NCBI RefSeq assembly: GCF_025024155.1
Contig: NW_026251732.1
Location: 62,001-126,000 of the forward strand
Length of the DNA stretch: 64,000 bases
Direction of reading: 5' to 3'
From: Gamsiella multidivaricata
Lineage: Eukaryota; Mortierellomycota; Mortierellomycetes; Mortierellales; Mortierellaceae
Shown here: piece by piece, positions 24,840 through 34,838 of the stretch
Numbering within the stretch: position 1 is the first letter of the stretch
How the letters are laid out: every line of letters starts with the position of its first letter
Made by a program: the position numbers and the translations under genes
The notes under the pieces: generated by a model
Seen by the model: only the letters and a program-made list of their open reading frames with translations
What the model was told of the DNA's origin: nothing
The model's database searches: none

Positions 24840-25293
24840 GAAGTTTCTACTTCCTTCTAAGAAAAAAAAAAAAAAAAAAAAAAAAAGGGTACAGGGGAAG
24901 TAGGTGCAAGGAGAAGCAGGAGAAGAGAAGGTAGAGAAAGGCGGCGAAATGTATAGTGGATCTTTTATAGGAAAACAAGGGTGTCGTGAAATACTGGCGG
25001 TTAATTGTTATCGTTCCTAAGGGCTCAGTTGTGGATATGCAAAAGATGGTATTACAAAAGGCGTTAACCACGAGAGAACATGCCTTTTCGCGTTTTTTAT
25101 TTTTTTTATTCTGGCCTGGGAACTGGAGTCGTCGCGCATCTTCCGATAGATGTGGAGCTATATGTCCACAGGAACCAATGAACGGACATTGCTTACCGCA
25201 AGATACGACATTCTCAGATACCTGACAACATGAGGCCTTGAACAGCAAATGATGAACATTGTCTGTGCGTATCTATGTTTCATTTAAGGTTAT
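24840..25293. other. Intergenic, with A-tract; no gene seen
   Basis: Begins with a run of 27 A/T bases near the family A start, then AT-rich DNA up to the left end of the DIRS element. Frames on both strands are short and unremarkable. Confidence 0.5.
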
Positions 25294-25340
25294 TAGCTGG
25301 CAGAGTCGAATAACATGAAGACTCAAGCTTATTATCCGAG

Positions 25341-25461
25341 GGCCAGGACCATATATGTGTTATCTTCTTTTATTGAAATAAAACGCGAAAATCCAGAAAC
25401 TACCCGTAAGGAAAAAATGAAATAAATTCTGCTCGTATACCATGAATGCCTACTATCTTCT
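25341..25461. repeat. DIRS inverted terminal repeat, left copy
   Basis: 121 bp, starting GGCCAGGACCATATATGTG and ending with TACTATCTTCT. It is the reverse complement of 29417-29537. Confidence 0.9.
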
Positions 25462-25514
25462 CAAAGGAGAGCCAGGGCGTGCAGAAATGAACCAGGGTGG
25501 GAAAAGAGGGTGGG

Positions 25515-25608
25515 ACATATATGGTCCTGGCCCTCGGATAATAAGCTTGAGTCTTCATGTTATTCGACTCTGCCAGCTATTATCCTTCGGGCCAGGACCA
25601 TATATGTG
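25515..25608. repeat. DIRS internal complementary region
   Basis: The first part (to about 25582) is the reverse complement of the left outer end at 25294-25360. The second part (from about 25579) is the reverse complement of the right outer end at 29520-29548. It thus holds the junction of the two element ends that serves as template when linear DIRS cDNA is circularised. Confidence 0.88.
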
Positions 25609-25622
25609 GATCCAGAGCAGAA

Positions 25623-26621
25623 TTATGAAAGAACCATCGATGTGAAATTGGTCGCGGTAGCTGCATTCAGTCGATAAAACTTGTCGAAGAGTACGGATGA
25701 GGACCAATTTCCATGGACAACAACATCATCCACGCGAGCACCTTGTTTGATCGCAGCCGTAGATCCGATGGCACGGGCCTTGGGTAACTTGGCATCCTTT
25801 GGCAGATTAAGCTTACGACTAATGAAAGCGATGTGGTTACTGATGCGCTCAGCTCCGACATGTCGGCTAGGATCCCGGACATCGCGCAGGAGGGGGCGAT
25901 ATCGTATCGACGCGTCTTTGGGATGAGGAACATCAATGTCATGTCCTTGAATGCGTCGGAGGTATTCGGTGAGGGTCTTGACTGGGCACAAGAGAGTGTC
26001 GTCGTGACTCTTGACTGTGGTATATCTGCAGATACGGTTACCACCTCGTGTCTCCTTTGGGATCAAAATAGGGAGGACAGCCGTGATCCGGTCTAAATGG
26101 AACTTATCATTGGACAAGTCGATGCACATAATGTCGTTGGGGCGTAGGAAACCACATGTACCAAGGAGCCAACATAACTTTTGAGTAAGAACCACCGTGC
26201 TGAGGCTCTCGTTCTCTCCTTGCTGACGAAAATAGTCGACTACGGGCTTGATGTCGATGTTCAGTTCCTTGGTGTGCTTGATCTTTCGCCGACGTAAAGC
26301 GAGAAAGAATTGTTGAAAGTCGGGGTCGTTAAACGAGGACTTGTCGTCGTACATGTGAACGATGGCCGACTTGTATGCTTCGACTGTGGCCGAGGACCAG
26401 TTGTTAATCGATACGCCTGAAGCAAGCCAGTTGAGGAGCTGTGCTGGCTGCGGTTCCATAGCGTCCACTCCGCGTGCAGTGGCCCATTTGATGTATCGAT
26501 CCTGCACACGTGAGTATGCTTGCTGCTTGCGTCTCAGTTCTGGGCTGTCAATGATGATGGATGCTGTGTCGGCGTCCCATCCTTTGGCCAAGAGGCGGCG
26601 CCGTTTACCCTCCATGCGCAT
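25623..26621 (-). CDS. DIRS tyrosine recombinase
   Basis: Phage-integrase-type recombinase that inserts the circular cDNA. The frame is open from 27623, overlapping the RNase H/methyltransferase frame. The recombinase proper starts near 26621, with MRMEGKRRRLLAKGW as a plausible start. An N-terminal SAM-like core-binding domain (YSRVQDRYIKWATARG, SSATVEAYKSAIVHMY) leads to the catalytic domain with GFLRPNDIMCID (first Arg box). Near the C-terminus are the ARAIGSTAAIKQG and VHGNWSS motifs and the FDKFYRL block, which carries the likely nucleophile Tyr. No stop interrupts it. Confidence 0.85.
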   Translation of the reverse strand: MRMEGKRRRLLAKGWDADTASIIIDSPELRRKQQAYSRVQDRYIKWATARGVDAMEPQPAQLLNWLASGVSINNWSSATVEAYKSAIVHMYDDKSSFNDPDFQQFFLALRRRKIKHTKELNIDIKPVVDYFRQQGENESLSTVVLTQKLCWLLGTCGFLRPNDIMCIDLSNDKFHLDRITAVLPILIPKETRGGNRICRYTTVKSHDDTLLCPVKTLTEYLRRIQGHDIDVPHPKDASIRYRPLLRDVRDPSRHVGAERISNHIAFISRKLNLPKDAKLPKARAIGSTAAIKQGARVDDVVVHGNWSSSVLFDKFYRLNAATATNFTSMVLS

Positions 26622-27830
26622 AACGACCAATGGGGGTTCTTTGCCAGAATGTCTGGCGCGTTTCCCGGTGCTGGAATCACATGATGACGGGGGATCGGGA
26701 TCGGTTGCGCCGTCGATATCATCCTGACTGTCGGGTACCACACTGCTGACGGCCAGCGTGGTGTCACAATGGTTGCTGAGATCTTCTCCTGGCGGATCTT
26801 CTGAAGCACGAGAGGGATCAGATTCCATGGGGGGCATAAGTAGACGTTGCCTAGAGGTCGCCAACGATGTCGAAGAGCGTCGTGTCCGGCGGCGCCTGGC
26901 GTGGGCTTCCAGGTCATGTATTGTGGCAACTGGTGGTTGATCGGCGAGGCGAAGAGATCGACGTGGTGGGGTCCCCATTTGCGATCCATTTTCTGAAAGA
27001 ATGCCTTGCTGATTGACCATTCCAGTTGTCCTGTCAGTCGTCGGGAAGGTGCGTCCGCTGGGTTGAACGCTGATGGGACGTATGTCGTCCGAACCCTGGT
27101 GCCCGTTTTCAGGCACCACTCCCATAACGATGTCGCCAGTCTCATCAAGTCCGGTGATCGCGTCCCTCCGAAGTGATTGATGTACGCGATTGTCGTTATG
27201 TTGTCGGAAATAATATTCACTGTGCGTCCCTTGATCTCTGGGCGACGGAGGGCGATAAAGACTGCCAGCAACTCCTTGTAGTTGATATGGCGAGATCGAT
27301 GCTGCTGAGACCAAGACCCGCTGTAGGAGTGTTTGTCGATCACAATCCCCCATCCCGAATCTGACGCGTCTGTGTAGATGTCCTTCTGAGGGTTCGATAC
27401 AATCCATGAGAGTCCGTTCCATTGTTGGAGGTGGGTACGCCACCAAAGAAGTTCCTCCGTTGCTGCTTGAGGGAGAGAGATCGAGCTCTCCCAGGACGAG
27501 CCCGATTTCAGCGCATGGATCTTGGCGGCTTGCAAATGTTGAACCTTGAGACGCGCTGGAAAGACCGCTGCAGTCATGGCAATGGCCTTGCCGATGAACG
27601 ACGAAAGCTGACGAATTGTGCATGTCCCTTTGTTGGCCAACTTGGATGCCTCGCGTCGTACGTCGCGGATCTTCTGTCCTGGTATCTTGAGGGTCATGGA
27701 CCGTGTGTCGATCTCGAATCCCAGGTGTTGCAGTGTCTGCGAGGGCGTCAGACTGGACTTGGATGCCTTGGTCAAGAAGCCTAGGCTCTTCAGTTTGTGT
27801 AGTACCATCTCTGTAGCTTGAGAGACTGTT
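26534..27830 (-). CDS. DIRS RNase H and methyltransferase-like domains
   Basis: Continuation of the element's polymerase protein in a frame different from the RT. It begins with the RT thumb-like segment (LKSLGFLTKASKSSL..HLGFEID). RNase H follows, with IYTDASDSGWGIVID (first Asp), HINYKELLAVFIAL (Glu) and IISDNITTIAYINHFGG (Asp). The C-terminal part (HHVDLFASPINHQLPQY..LCPPWNLIPLVLQKI..TIVTPRWPSAVWYP) matches the methyltransferase-like domain of DIRS polyproteins. It overlaps the recombinase frame by several hundred bases. A single-base indel near 27815 relative to the RT frame separates the two. Confidence 0.8.
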
Positions 27831-28440
27831 TCTCTGTGGTCGCCGCGATAATCAGATCGTCCAGGTACGCCGATATCCGTATCCCTTTCCGCCTGGCCCA
27901 GCGTAGAAGGGGCTTGAGGACTTTCGTAAAAACTAGGGGTGCTAGTGATAGACCGAATGGTAGAACCTTGAACTGATAGAGTTGGTCCCTCCACTGGAAC
28001 TGAAGAAAGTGTCGCGATGATGGGTGAATTGGGACGTGTAGGAATGCATCGCTCAGATCTATAGATGTCAAGTAATCGTTTCGATTTATTAAATGGCAGA
28101 CGTGTTGAATTGTTTCCATTTTGAAGTGTTGTATTGGGAGGAATTGGTTTAGTGCTCGTAGATTCAGTACTGGCCGTAGGTCTCCTGTCTTTTTGGGGAT
28201 GACGAACAATGGGCTTGTAAAGCCGGGCCCACTCGCGCATTCGATTGCTCCCTTGGTCAGCAAAGCGGATACTTCGGCGTCGATGGTCTTCATTGCATCC
28301 TTCGATAGCGGATGAGGCGGAGAGTGAAACTTGGACACTGGTGGCGGTTTCTCGAACGGCACTTTGTAACCCCCTTCGATGATGGACAGGATGTCGGAGT
28401 TGTCGGTAATTCTCTGCCATGCTTCTAAGAAGAGAGTGAG
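27790..28440 (-). CDS. DIRS reverse transcriptase domain
   Basis: The frame overlaps the 3' end of the gag-like frame and has no obligatory ATG there, as usual in DIRS elements. Order of motifs: LTLFLEAWQRI, then GFTSPLFVIPKKTGDLRPVLN, NDYLTSIDLSDAFLHVPI (catalytic Asp), LPFGLSLAPLVFTKVL and ISAYLDDLIIAA (YLDD box). The frame closes soon after the YLDD box, at 27790, while homologous thumb and RNase H sequence continues in another frame. That looks like a loss of one base rather than a normal end. Confidence 0.85.
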   Translation of the reverse strand, partial: LTLFLEAWQRITDNSDILSIIEGGYKVPFEKPPPVSKFHSPPHPLSKDAMKTIDAEVSALLTKGAIECASGPGFTSPLFVIPKKTGDLRPVLNLRALNQFLPIQHFKMETIQHVCHLINRNDYLTSIDLSDAFLHVPIHPSSRHFLQFQWRDQLYQFKVLPFGLSLAPLVFTKVLKPLLRWARRKGIRISAYLDDLIIAATTEKQSLKLQRWYYTN

Positions 28441-29372
28441 TCTCCCTCCGACTCTCTCTGTGTTTTTCGGCGGCTGCTGCTTCGGCCACGTCGCTGGCTG
28501 TCTCCCTGTCGGTGGCTGCTGCTGTCCCTTCGTCGGTAGCTGCCGCTGTCCCCCCGTCGGTTGTTGAAATCCCGGTGAAAAGAGGAATTGTTGTCCCCAT
28601 AATCGTTGCGGCGGTATCGCTGATTGTTTTTCTGCTGGTTGTTGCTAGAATTAGAGTTGGATCGGTCGTTGCCTGATTTGGTGCTGCCGGTCTGGTGCTG
28701 AGATTGAGGAGGTCTTCGGGGTTTGAACGCGTTGGTGATGGTCCGAATGGATTTAATCTCCTCTTGAAATTTGCCTGGGTCCACAATATCCAAGGAGTCC
28801 TGCTTGTAAGTGGCGCCCTGTGAGCTGCGCAAATTGTCCATGCGTATGGTGTTGATCCTGCCGGCAGTCGCAGCCAGTTGTTCTCGCATGAGAATGGCAA
28901 ATGTTGAGCATAGTTCCACCACGTCGTCGGCATCCATGGGTCCGCTGCCTTCCATGGACCAGATCTGATGGAGGAACATGTCGATTGGTCTCGTGAGGTT
29001 GACCAGACGCTTTTGGAGGTTGCGTAGCTGGTGATCATGGGCCTTCTGTGGCGGAGAGAGAGGAATGACATTTGGGATCTTGGGAGGTTCGTATCCCATC
29101 GCTGAATTCTTGGGGTAGCGGCGGAACTGTTCCCAAAATTCGTCGTCCGGGGTGTCTTGCTGAAAGAAAGATGCGGGGTCTGAAGGCTGGATAGGAGGAT
29201 ATCGTTCAGCTTCCTCTGCAGAAGGATGGTAAGTCTTGACGGAGATCGGTTCCTCGAGCTGAGGGTCTGAGTCTCTGGAGCTTTGAAGAATAGCGATCTG
29301 GCGGGCCATATTGGCCACCTGTTCTTGAAGGTTGGCAATAGTGTTTGCATCTTGTGTGGGAGGAGTAGACAT
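28425..29372 (-). CDS. DIRS gag-like protein
   Basis: 315 aa from ATG 29372 (MSTPPTQDANTIANLQEQVA), after the terminal repeat. An N-terminal coiled coil is followed by a helical middle region (DDEFWEQFRRYPKN, DVVELCSTFAILMREQLAA). The Asn/Arg/Ser-rich tail (NNQQKNNQRYRRND, SSHRQGDSQRRGR) is suited to nucleic-acid binding. There is no CCHC knuckle. The end overlaps the RT frame by a few bases. Confidence 0.75.
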   Translation of the reverse strand: MSTPPTQDANTIANLQEQVANMARQIAILQSSRDSDPQLEEPISVKTYHPSAEEAERYPPIQPSDPASFFQQDTPDDEFWEQFRRYPKNSAMGYEPPKIPNVIPLSPPQKAHDHQLRNLQKRLVNLTRPIDMFLHQIWSMEGSGPMDADDVVELCSTFAILMREQLAATAGRINTIRMDNLRSSQGATYKQDSLDIVDPGKFQEEIKSIRTITNAFKPRRPPQSQHQTGSTKSGNDRSNSNSSNNQQKNNQRYRRNDYGDNNSSFHRDFNNRRGDSGSYRRRDSSSHRQGDSQRRGRSSSRRKTQRESEGDSLSS

Positions 29373-29416
29373 GGAGTGATTTTCTATGTATGCGGGTATG
29401 TCCCTGGCGAAACAAA

Positions 29417-29537
29417 AGAAGATAGTAGGCATTCATGGTATACGAGCAGAATTTATTTCATTTTTTCCTTACGGGTAGTTTCTGGATTTTCGCGTTTTAT
29501 TTCAATAAAAGAAGATAACACATATATGGTCCTGGCC
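29417..29537. repeat. DIRS inverted terminal repeat, right copy
   Basis: Reverse complement of 25341-25461. It contains the leader of the element transcript; the gag ATG lies about 45 bp inward. Confidence 0.9.
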
Positions 29538-29548
29538 CGAAGGATAAT

Positions 29549-30210
29549 GGTGTAGACATGTGTCAGGGATAAGTTAAGGAAATAGAGTTTGGGCGAAGGT
29601 GTTTGCAAGTGAGGGATGAAGGCGATATCGCTATGCTTCTCATAGAAAACTGTCATTACCAACGGTTTCTCACTGAGACCCCTGCGATTTTGTTTTTCAT
29701 TTGTCCTTTTGATCCTTCTTGCGAAGTCTAAGCATAGTATCCAGAAACGCAAATGGTCGAAATCGCACAACACACGTACTTCATACGCCCGTTGAGATTC
29801 AACAACAGGAACTGAATCGAAAAGCAGCCTTTTTACACAACGTTCGTAAAGAAACAAAGGCTGCTTTTTCTTTTTTCCTCTTTACATGTGGCATGAATGA
29901 GTCAACATTCACCGATTACACCCCAGATCCAGCCTGAGCATAGTGACGCGCGGTTGCTATATCTCTACGTCTTTTTTACCTTCTTTCCCGGTATACTTAC
30001 ATCCCATACAAACCGAGCTTTAAAGCGGCCTTTTCTTTCTTTTTTTTTACTTTCTCGCGATCCTCACCTTCATCTTTTCCCCACAACCCCAGGGATTCTG
30101 CACTCCACACTTTCCACGCGCAGTCTGTCCACATCCTCCTTGAAAGCCCGCTCGTTCTTTATTTTTTCTTCCCATCAATTCCTTAATCCACCCAAGCTTA
30201 AAAGAATAAA
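29549..30210. other. Intergenic, promoter side of orphan gene B1
   Basis: No gene was recognised. 29.98-30.2 kb is pyrimidine-rich on the plus strand (long CTTTT and TTTCTT stretches), typical of a fungal promoter before the B1 start at 30211. Confidence 0.5.
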
Positions 30211-30546
30211 ATGCGTATCGAGGACAACAGTGACTTTGAGCTCAGAAGCCGCACCCAGAACCCGAACCCGCGTGGGACATGGTCCCGCGGCGACGAGCTG
30301 ATGATGTTGCGGTATGAGCGGGCCATGATCGCGGTCCGAGCTCGCGTCAACAGGATAAGGAAACTGGTTTCTGGAATCGTTATCCCCGCAGAGGCTCGAA
30401 AGCGCATCGGGATTGTGACGCAACGCGCGGATCTGAACTTCAAGGAGACGATCCCACCCACGGATGGGTCGTGGGCGGACTTACTGGAGGAACTGGATAA
30501 TTGCATGGGAGAGTACTTCCCGGGGAATGAGATGGAGGCGTCTTGA
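30211..30546 (+). CDS. Orphan family B member 1 (111 aa)
   Basis: Unrecognised small intracellular protein. After a polar N-terminus comes a helical segment RYERAMIAVRARVNRIRKLV. It ends with the family B signature WADLLEELDNCMGEYFPGNEM. With B2 it forms a subgroup that lacks the proline-rich end of the minus-strand members. It is one of only two family members on the plus strand. No signal peptide, cysteines or membrane helix. Confidence 0.65.
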   Translation: MRIEDNSDFELRSRTQNPNPRGTWSRGDELMMLRYERAMIAVRARVNRIRKLVSGIVIPAEARKRIGIVTQRADLNFKETIPPTDGSWADLLEELDNCMGEYFPGNEMEAS

Positions 30547-31019
30547 GATGTGTTAGGAAGATGAAGGGAGTGGGAGAGAGAAGGAGGATAGGGTGTAAGA
30601 GAGACACAATGGCGATTTAATGGATCAGATCGATAGTAACATGAATAAAAGTGTTTTCGAACATAGTGTTTCCAAAGGTAAAATGGTGTGTCCCATATTT
30701 TCTTGAATAAACCCTTTCTTTCCTTCTTTTTTTCCATGCGTGAAAGTATCTTTCGGGAAACCAAGACATGATGGCGTGAGATGAGACTTCAGAGTGCAGA
30801 AGGCGATTACACCTCGTGTCAATGACCATAGCAAAGACAACTAGACGATCAGTCCATTCATTGTAGCCACAACTACCATTTCTAAACTAGGAAACAGTCT
30901 ATTAATGGATCGATCCTGTCGAGAATTTAAGGCCTACAACCGAACTGGAAGGCAATTTTCTAAGCGAGCAACACACCCGTTAGTCCGTCCAACTCCTGAG
31001 TGGTGTTGAGACCATCGAC
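30547..31019. other. Intergenic, no gene seen
   Basis: AT-rich spacer between the convergent ends of B1 and family A member 2. Minus-strand frames at 30617-30840 are short and unremarkable. Confidence 0.5.
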
Positions 31020-31500
31020 CTAAAGCACCTTCAGGACTTCATCCACGATATCCATGATCATCATCCATCGTATTCCCTCCTTGTGGTCTCCCTCAATTCC
31101 CCGAAATCGTACTTTCAACATCTCAAAGACCCCCTTTTTGTTGTATATGAACAAAGCATTTGCGTCAATCAGACTGAAAAGGTCGACAGGGACGGGAGTT
31201 TCAGAGCCGAACTGATTGGGGTCTACGTCAATCTCCCCCCAAGTCCACATTGAGGACATTGTGAGCGCCCTGGCTTTGTTTTGAAGGTCGATCCGGCGGG
31301 CAGAGTCCTTCCACGACAAGCCTTGCTCAAAAGCTGCAACAATTTCATTTTTAAGCTGGATAATCTGGGGTCGGAACTTTTGTAGAACATCGGGAGATTG
31401 TTCAAGGAGTTCATACAGGTGTTCGATGGACGTGATAGTGTTGTTGATGAATGCGAGTATATTGGTGATACGTCCCTTGGGAAGTAGACAATTGCCATGG
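31020..31500 (-). pseudogene. Orphan family A member 2, 5' end unclear
   Basis: One frame is open from beyond 31500 to the stop at 31020 and aligns with the other two family A proteins. It shows an N-terminal helix (NILAFINNTITSIEHLYELL), a core with GLSWKDSARRIDLQNKARAL replacing PWSSPRW, then MWTWGEIDVD, and a C-terminal block VFEMLKVRFRGIEGD. No in-frame ATG was found near the expected start, and the N-terminus runs into pyrimidine-rich DNA. The gene has therefore lost its start or has an unseen short first exon. The core is also the most divergent of the three. Confidence 0.55.
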
Positions 31501-32045
31501 CGAGTTTCTTCCTTGAGGAGGGGCAGGGTAAAGGGTGAGGTAAAAGACGTGATGGCAGGGCTCTATTTTTTTGTATAGGGAAAATGCAAAGTTTTATAAT
31601 GAATTCTGAGATGCGAAAAGGCGTTTTGGGATCCGTTGGTGTTCATTAGCACATAAATGCTTGCAATTGTTCTGTAGCTATGAACAGCTGCACCCGTCTA
31701 TTAGGGGCCGTGCTTAAAAGTATGAGTCTTTCTCTAATATGAGCTGGAGAGTATGTTCTTTTTTCTGTGCACAAATGATAGGCTTAAAGACTTGAAGCAG
31801 TAGACGCGCACTTAGCGGGCATGGTGAGCGAGGTCGAGATCAATGAAAAGGAGACTTGCGGCGTAGCCATTTTCTTGAACACATCTCATTGTTTTCTTTA
31901 TTTAGCTTTTTTTTTTGCAAATATGGAAGTCAATTTCATGGTTCAACCTATTCATTATTTTGCTACTCGATAGTTCGCGCCAAGTCAGGCTAGGTTGAAG
32001 GACTTTGAGCTTCCTTGGTGCTATTGTGCAGGTTGTTTGGCAGTA

Positions 32046-32696
32046 TCAACTGAAACAAGCTAACACATCGCCCTTCATTTGCCAGAAAATCGCATCGGTC
32101 TCTTTCAGATCATTCGAATACTTTCCAAAGCGTTCTTGCAGCATATCAAGAGCGCGCTTCGTGCTGTATAGATACTTTGTCTTCTGGTCCAAAATCTCCG
32201 TATTGAATAAGCGGTCGATGATTTCCGCCGTGTCATCGTCAGTGGGTGGACTGGTTGAAATGGATGGGACGAGTGGATACAGGGATTCCATCTCCATGTC
32301 AAAAAGCGCCAGATCACTCAAGCTCATAGTGATTGCCACTACGTCCTTGTGGAGTGAGCACGGTGCAGAGTAGTATTCACTGGCGTCGAGGTCACCCCAG
32401 TTCCATAGCGATAAATTGACAATCTGTTGAGCAGCAATCTGCAGCTCTCCCCAACGTGGGGAAGACCAGGGAATGCATTCGATCATGGCATCTACGACTA
32501 TGTCCTTCAGCTCAAAGATCTGGGTCCATTGGTCCTGCAGCGCGTTCGGGTTCTCCTTGACAGTTTGGCCGAGACGATCAACGGCGCGGACGATGCAGTC
32601 GACAAAGGACTTCCTCGCTTGTATTTCGCGCTTGAGCTTCAGGAAATCTGGATTGTTTCCCATAGCAGCGCATTTTTGTTGTATCTGCGAAAGCAT
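32046..32696 (-). CDS. Orphan family A member 3 (216 aa)
   Basis: Start chosen at ATG 32696 (MLSQIQQKCAAMGNNPDFLK), where similarity to member 1 begins. The longer open frame to 32951 adds a lysine-run, low-complexity leader. It contains the helical block FVDCIVRAVDRLGQTVKENP, the core IPWSSPRWGELQIAAQQI, then WNWGDLDASEYYSAP, and the final helical block YSTKRALDMLQERFGKYSN. A middle acidic insert (about 55 residues) is absent from member 2. No signal peptide. Confidence 0.68.
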   Translation of the reverse strand: MLSQIQQKCAAMGNNPDFLKLKREIQARKSFVDCIVRAVDRLGQTVKENPNALQDQWTQIFELKDIVVDAMIECIPWSSPRWGELQIAAQQIVNLSLWNWGDLDASEYYSAPCSLHKDVVAITMSLSDLALFDMEMESLYPLVPSISTSPPTDDDTAEIIDRLFNTEILDQKTKYLYSTKRALDMLQERFGKYSNDLKETDAIFWQMKGDVLACFS

Positions 32697-33717
32697 GGTG
32701 GGGGGAAGAAGGGGGGAGAGAATAGTTGGAGAGGTGAAAGAGGTAAAAGGCACGGAGGGGTGAATTTGGTGCACAGCCTTTTGTAGGAAAAGGTTACAAA
32801 ATGCCATAGCCGTTTCTGAGAGTTTGGCGCGGACATGAAAAATTTTAATCCGACGGCAAATTGGCATCTCTGTCTTTTTTTTTTTTTTTTTTGCTTTGTG
32901 TGAAGTCGTGTATCCACAAACACCATTCAGATGGATGGGCCTTAAAACCATTTATCTGTAGCTTTAACTCTATATCCCTGCGCTCTTAACAGTAAAATCG
33001 CTGTTGCGAACCGCAAGTCTTGCACTGCTATAATAGACCTGCGCTTCGCTCGTCTATGCACAAATGACGCGTCTGTGCTTTAAATAAGATTTGGGCGCAG
33101 CGCGTAGCAAGGAAAGGAAATAAAGTTTATAAGGTTAGGTGGTTAGGTGGTGTTGTACCTGCTTCTCGTCGCAAACCAATATAGCGGTGGTCTACCATTG
33201 ATAATAATAACCTTAATTGTTGACTTCCAGCACGATGTCTAAGCACCATGGACGAGCCTCGCTCCTCGCAATCGTCAGAAACAAAAACGAGTGAATTGTC
33301 CGGCTATATCCACGCGCATGTGGACTGAGTTTCAACCACAGACATGCACATGACAAACCAGGCTTTTCAAAGCACTCTTAACAAGAGACAAAGGCTGCTT
33401 TTCCATCCCCATGGAAGGGGGATGAGTCACTGACTGCCTACCTCAGACCTTGGTATCCAGCAGATTAACGTGGACATGCTGACGCGTCCATAGCAAACTC
33501 TCATTCACTTCTCCGTCCATGGATTTGATGTACTCATTGACGGTATCACCCTTTCCGAATATATAGCTGAGACCCAGCGTAATCTTACCTCCTTTCTTAT
33601 TCACTCCATCTCTTTCACTTTGCTCTCACCATTCTCGTTGCACTGCCTTCATATACATTATTTCTATCTTCACACCCTATCTACACCATCTCAGATACAG
33701 CTTCCAAAGGCAAGGAC
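32697..33717. other. Intergenic, no gene seen
   Basis: Contains a T run at about 32877-32891 and AT-rich DNA. The interval near 33600 is pyrimidine-rich, as expected before the B2 start. Confidence 0.5.
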
Positions 33718-34044
33718 ATGCAACCCCCACAAGGCAACAATAGTTTCAGCAGCATCTACAGCGACGACATATCCACTTGGCCAGGCTCGACTCTCGTAAT
33801 CCGTGAACGAATGCTTAGATATGAACGACTACTGACCGCTATCCGCACTCGCATAATACACGTCCAGAAATTGTCCATGGAGCACCAGATCTCATCGGAA
33901 GCCCGCGAGCGAATTATGTGGGTCCATCGCCGTGCGAGCCAGTTTTTTGAAGAGCTTGTCCCAGTGTGTGATCCTTCGTGGGGCGAGATCCTCGAAGAGC
34001 TCGACTCATGTATCAATGATTACTTCCCTGGTCATGAGATGTAA
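33718..34044 (+). CDS. Orphan family B member 2 (108 aa)
   Basis: Intronless and intact, closest to B1: a helical segment RYERLLTAIRTRIIHVQKLS, then SSEARERIMWVHRRASQFFE, and the family end WGEILEELDSCINDYFPGHEM. A TATA-like CATATACATT lies about 68 bp before the ATG. The C-terminus stops exactly at the signature. Function unknown; likely cytosolic or nuclear. Confidence 0.65.
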   Translation: MQPPQGNNSFSSIYSDDISTWPGSTLVIRERMLRYERLLTAIRTRIIHVQKLSMEHQISSEARERIMWVHRRASQFFEELVPVCDPSWGEILEELDSCINDYFPGHEM

Positions 34045-34475
34045 GCTCCTTAGGGGGGAACTCGGATGAGAGGGAATCGCCTAAGAGGTTATATGGGAGT
34101 TCGGCATTTTTACAATGCCTGTCAGGTCCATAGCTCCCAGATAGTATCGGATAAAGGCGGTAAAGAGAATTCTCATTTAGTATACATTCTTTGCATGTAC
34201 TTTGAAACGTTTATGATGCATCATTTTGAATATGAGTCCTGAAGGTCGCGAATGCGTCTTCCAAAGAAGCACTCATTCCGAGGTTCAGTATTCTCTTGAT
34301 AAACATTCATTTGTGAGAAGATATTGGACATTATCGTTGCAAGGTCTTGTACACATGAATAATCACATAAGCAAAGTACGCCGGACTCAAAGAAGGCTTG
34401 AAAACGACAGTATTTCCAGAATAGAAGCGAGAAAGTAAACTTTACTTTGATAATCTCAAGGCCTAGGATGTCAAA

Positions 34476-34838
34476 CTACGCATTTGATTTGGATAACTCG
34501 ATGTCTTCTAACTTCCTGTACGTCGTCTTCGCCGGGCAGCTGAATATATTCGGCATGCTCCTTGATGAAGTTATGAAGTTGAGCTTGGTTTCCTTATTCT
34601 TAAGACTGGAAACAGCTTGGTGTGCTTGTTCGGAAAATCTCAAGCGGTACATGATTTTGGTTGAGGGGTCCATTATGCCAGTGGCGAGTGAGAGGCTATG
34701 AATGTTTATCTCTGCGTTTGAAGCGTTTCCAGAAATTTTGGCGTCAAACTGCAATGTCAAGGATGGGGAAGAGATATAAGAAAATGTTAAGAGAAAGAGA
34801 ATTGTGTTTGAATGCGCATCTGCCCAAAAAGTAGTCAC
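34476..34838 (-). pseudogene. Hypothetical frame, possible relic of an orphan gene
   Basis: 120-codon frame starting MTTFWADAHSNTILFLLTF. The short motif MDPSTKIMYRLRF faintly recalls MDLRTDFLYRMRS of family A member 1. Just past the middle a second frame gives protein-like sequence (LHNFIKEHAEYIQLPGEDD), which suggests a frameshifted remnant. No firm assignment. Confidence 0.25.

Larger units (their letters stand above)
25294..29548 (-). mobile_element. DIRS1-like tyrosine-recombinase retrotransposon, near full length (4.25 kb)
   Basis: The element reads on the minus strand: gag-like frame (29372-28425), reverse transcriptase (28440-27790), RNase H and methyltransferase-like domain (about 27830-26534), then tyrosine recombinase (to 25623). 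It has 121-bp inverted terminal repeats and an internal complementary region that joins copies of both outer ends, the DIRS1 hallmark. The repeats make a circular intermediate from which the recombinase inserts DNA without a target-site duplication. There is no integrase or aspartic protease. Left and right boundaries are set where similarity to the internal complementary region ends. A one-base frame break between RT and RNase H suggests this copy is not autonomous now. Confidence 0.9.

Noticed and set aside
26534..29350. 938-codon frame as one protein
   Set aside because: Its first half is an out-of-frame shadow of the gag and RT genes; only the last part (RNase H, methyltransferase-like) is real.
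25294..29548. LTR (Gypsy/Copia) retrotransposon
   Set aside because: No direct LTRs, protease or DDE integrase; inverted repeats and tyrosine recombinase fit DIRS.
29453..29857. 134-codon minus-strand frame across the DIRS right end
   Set aside because: It runs out of flanking DNA into the terminal repeat; no family and no conservation expected.
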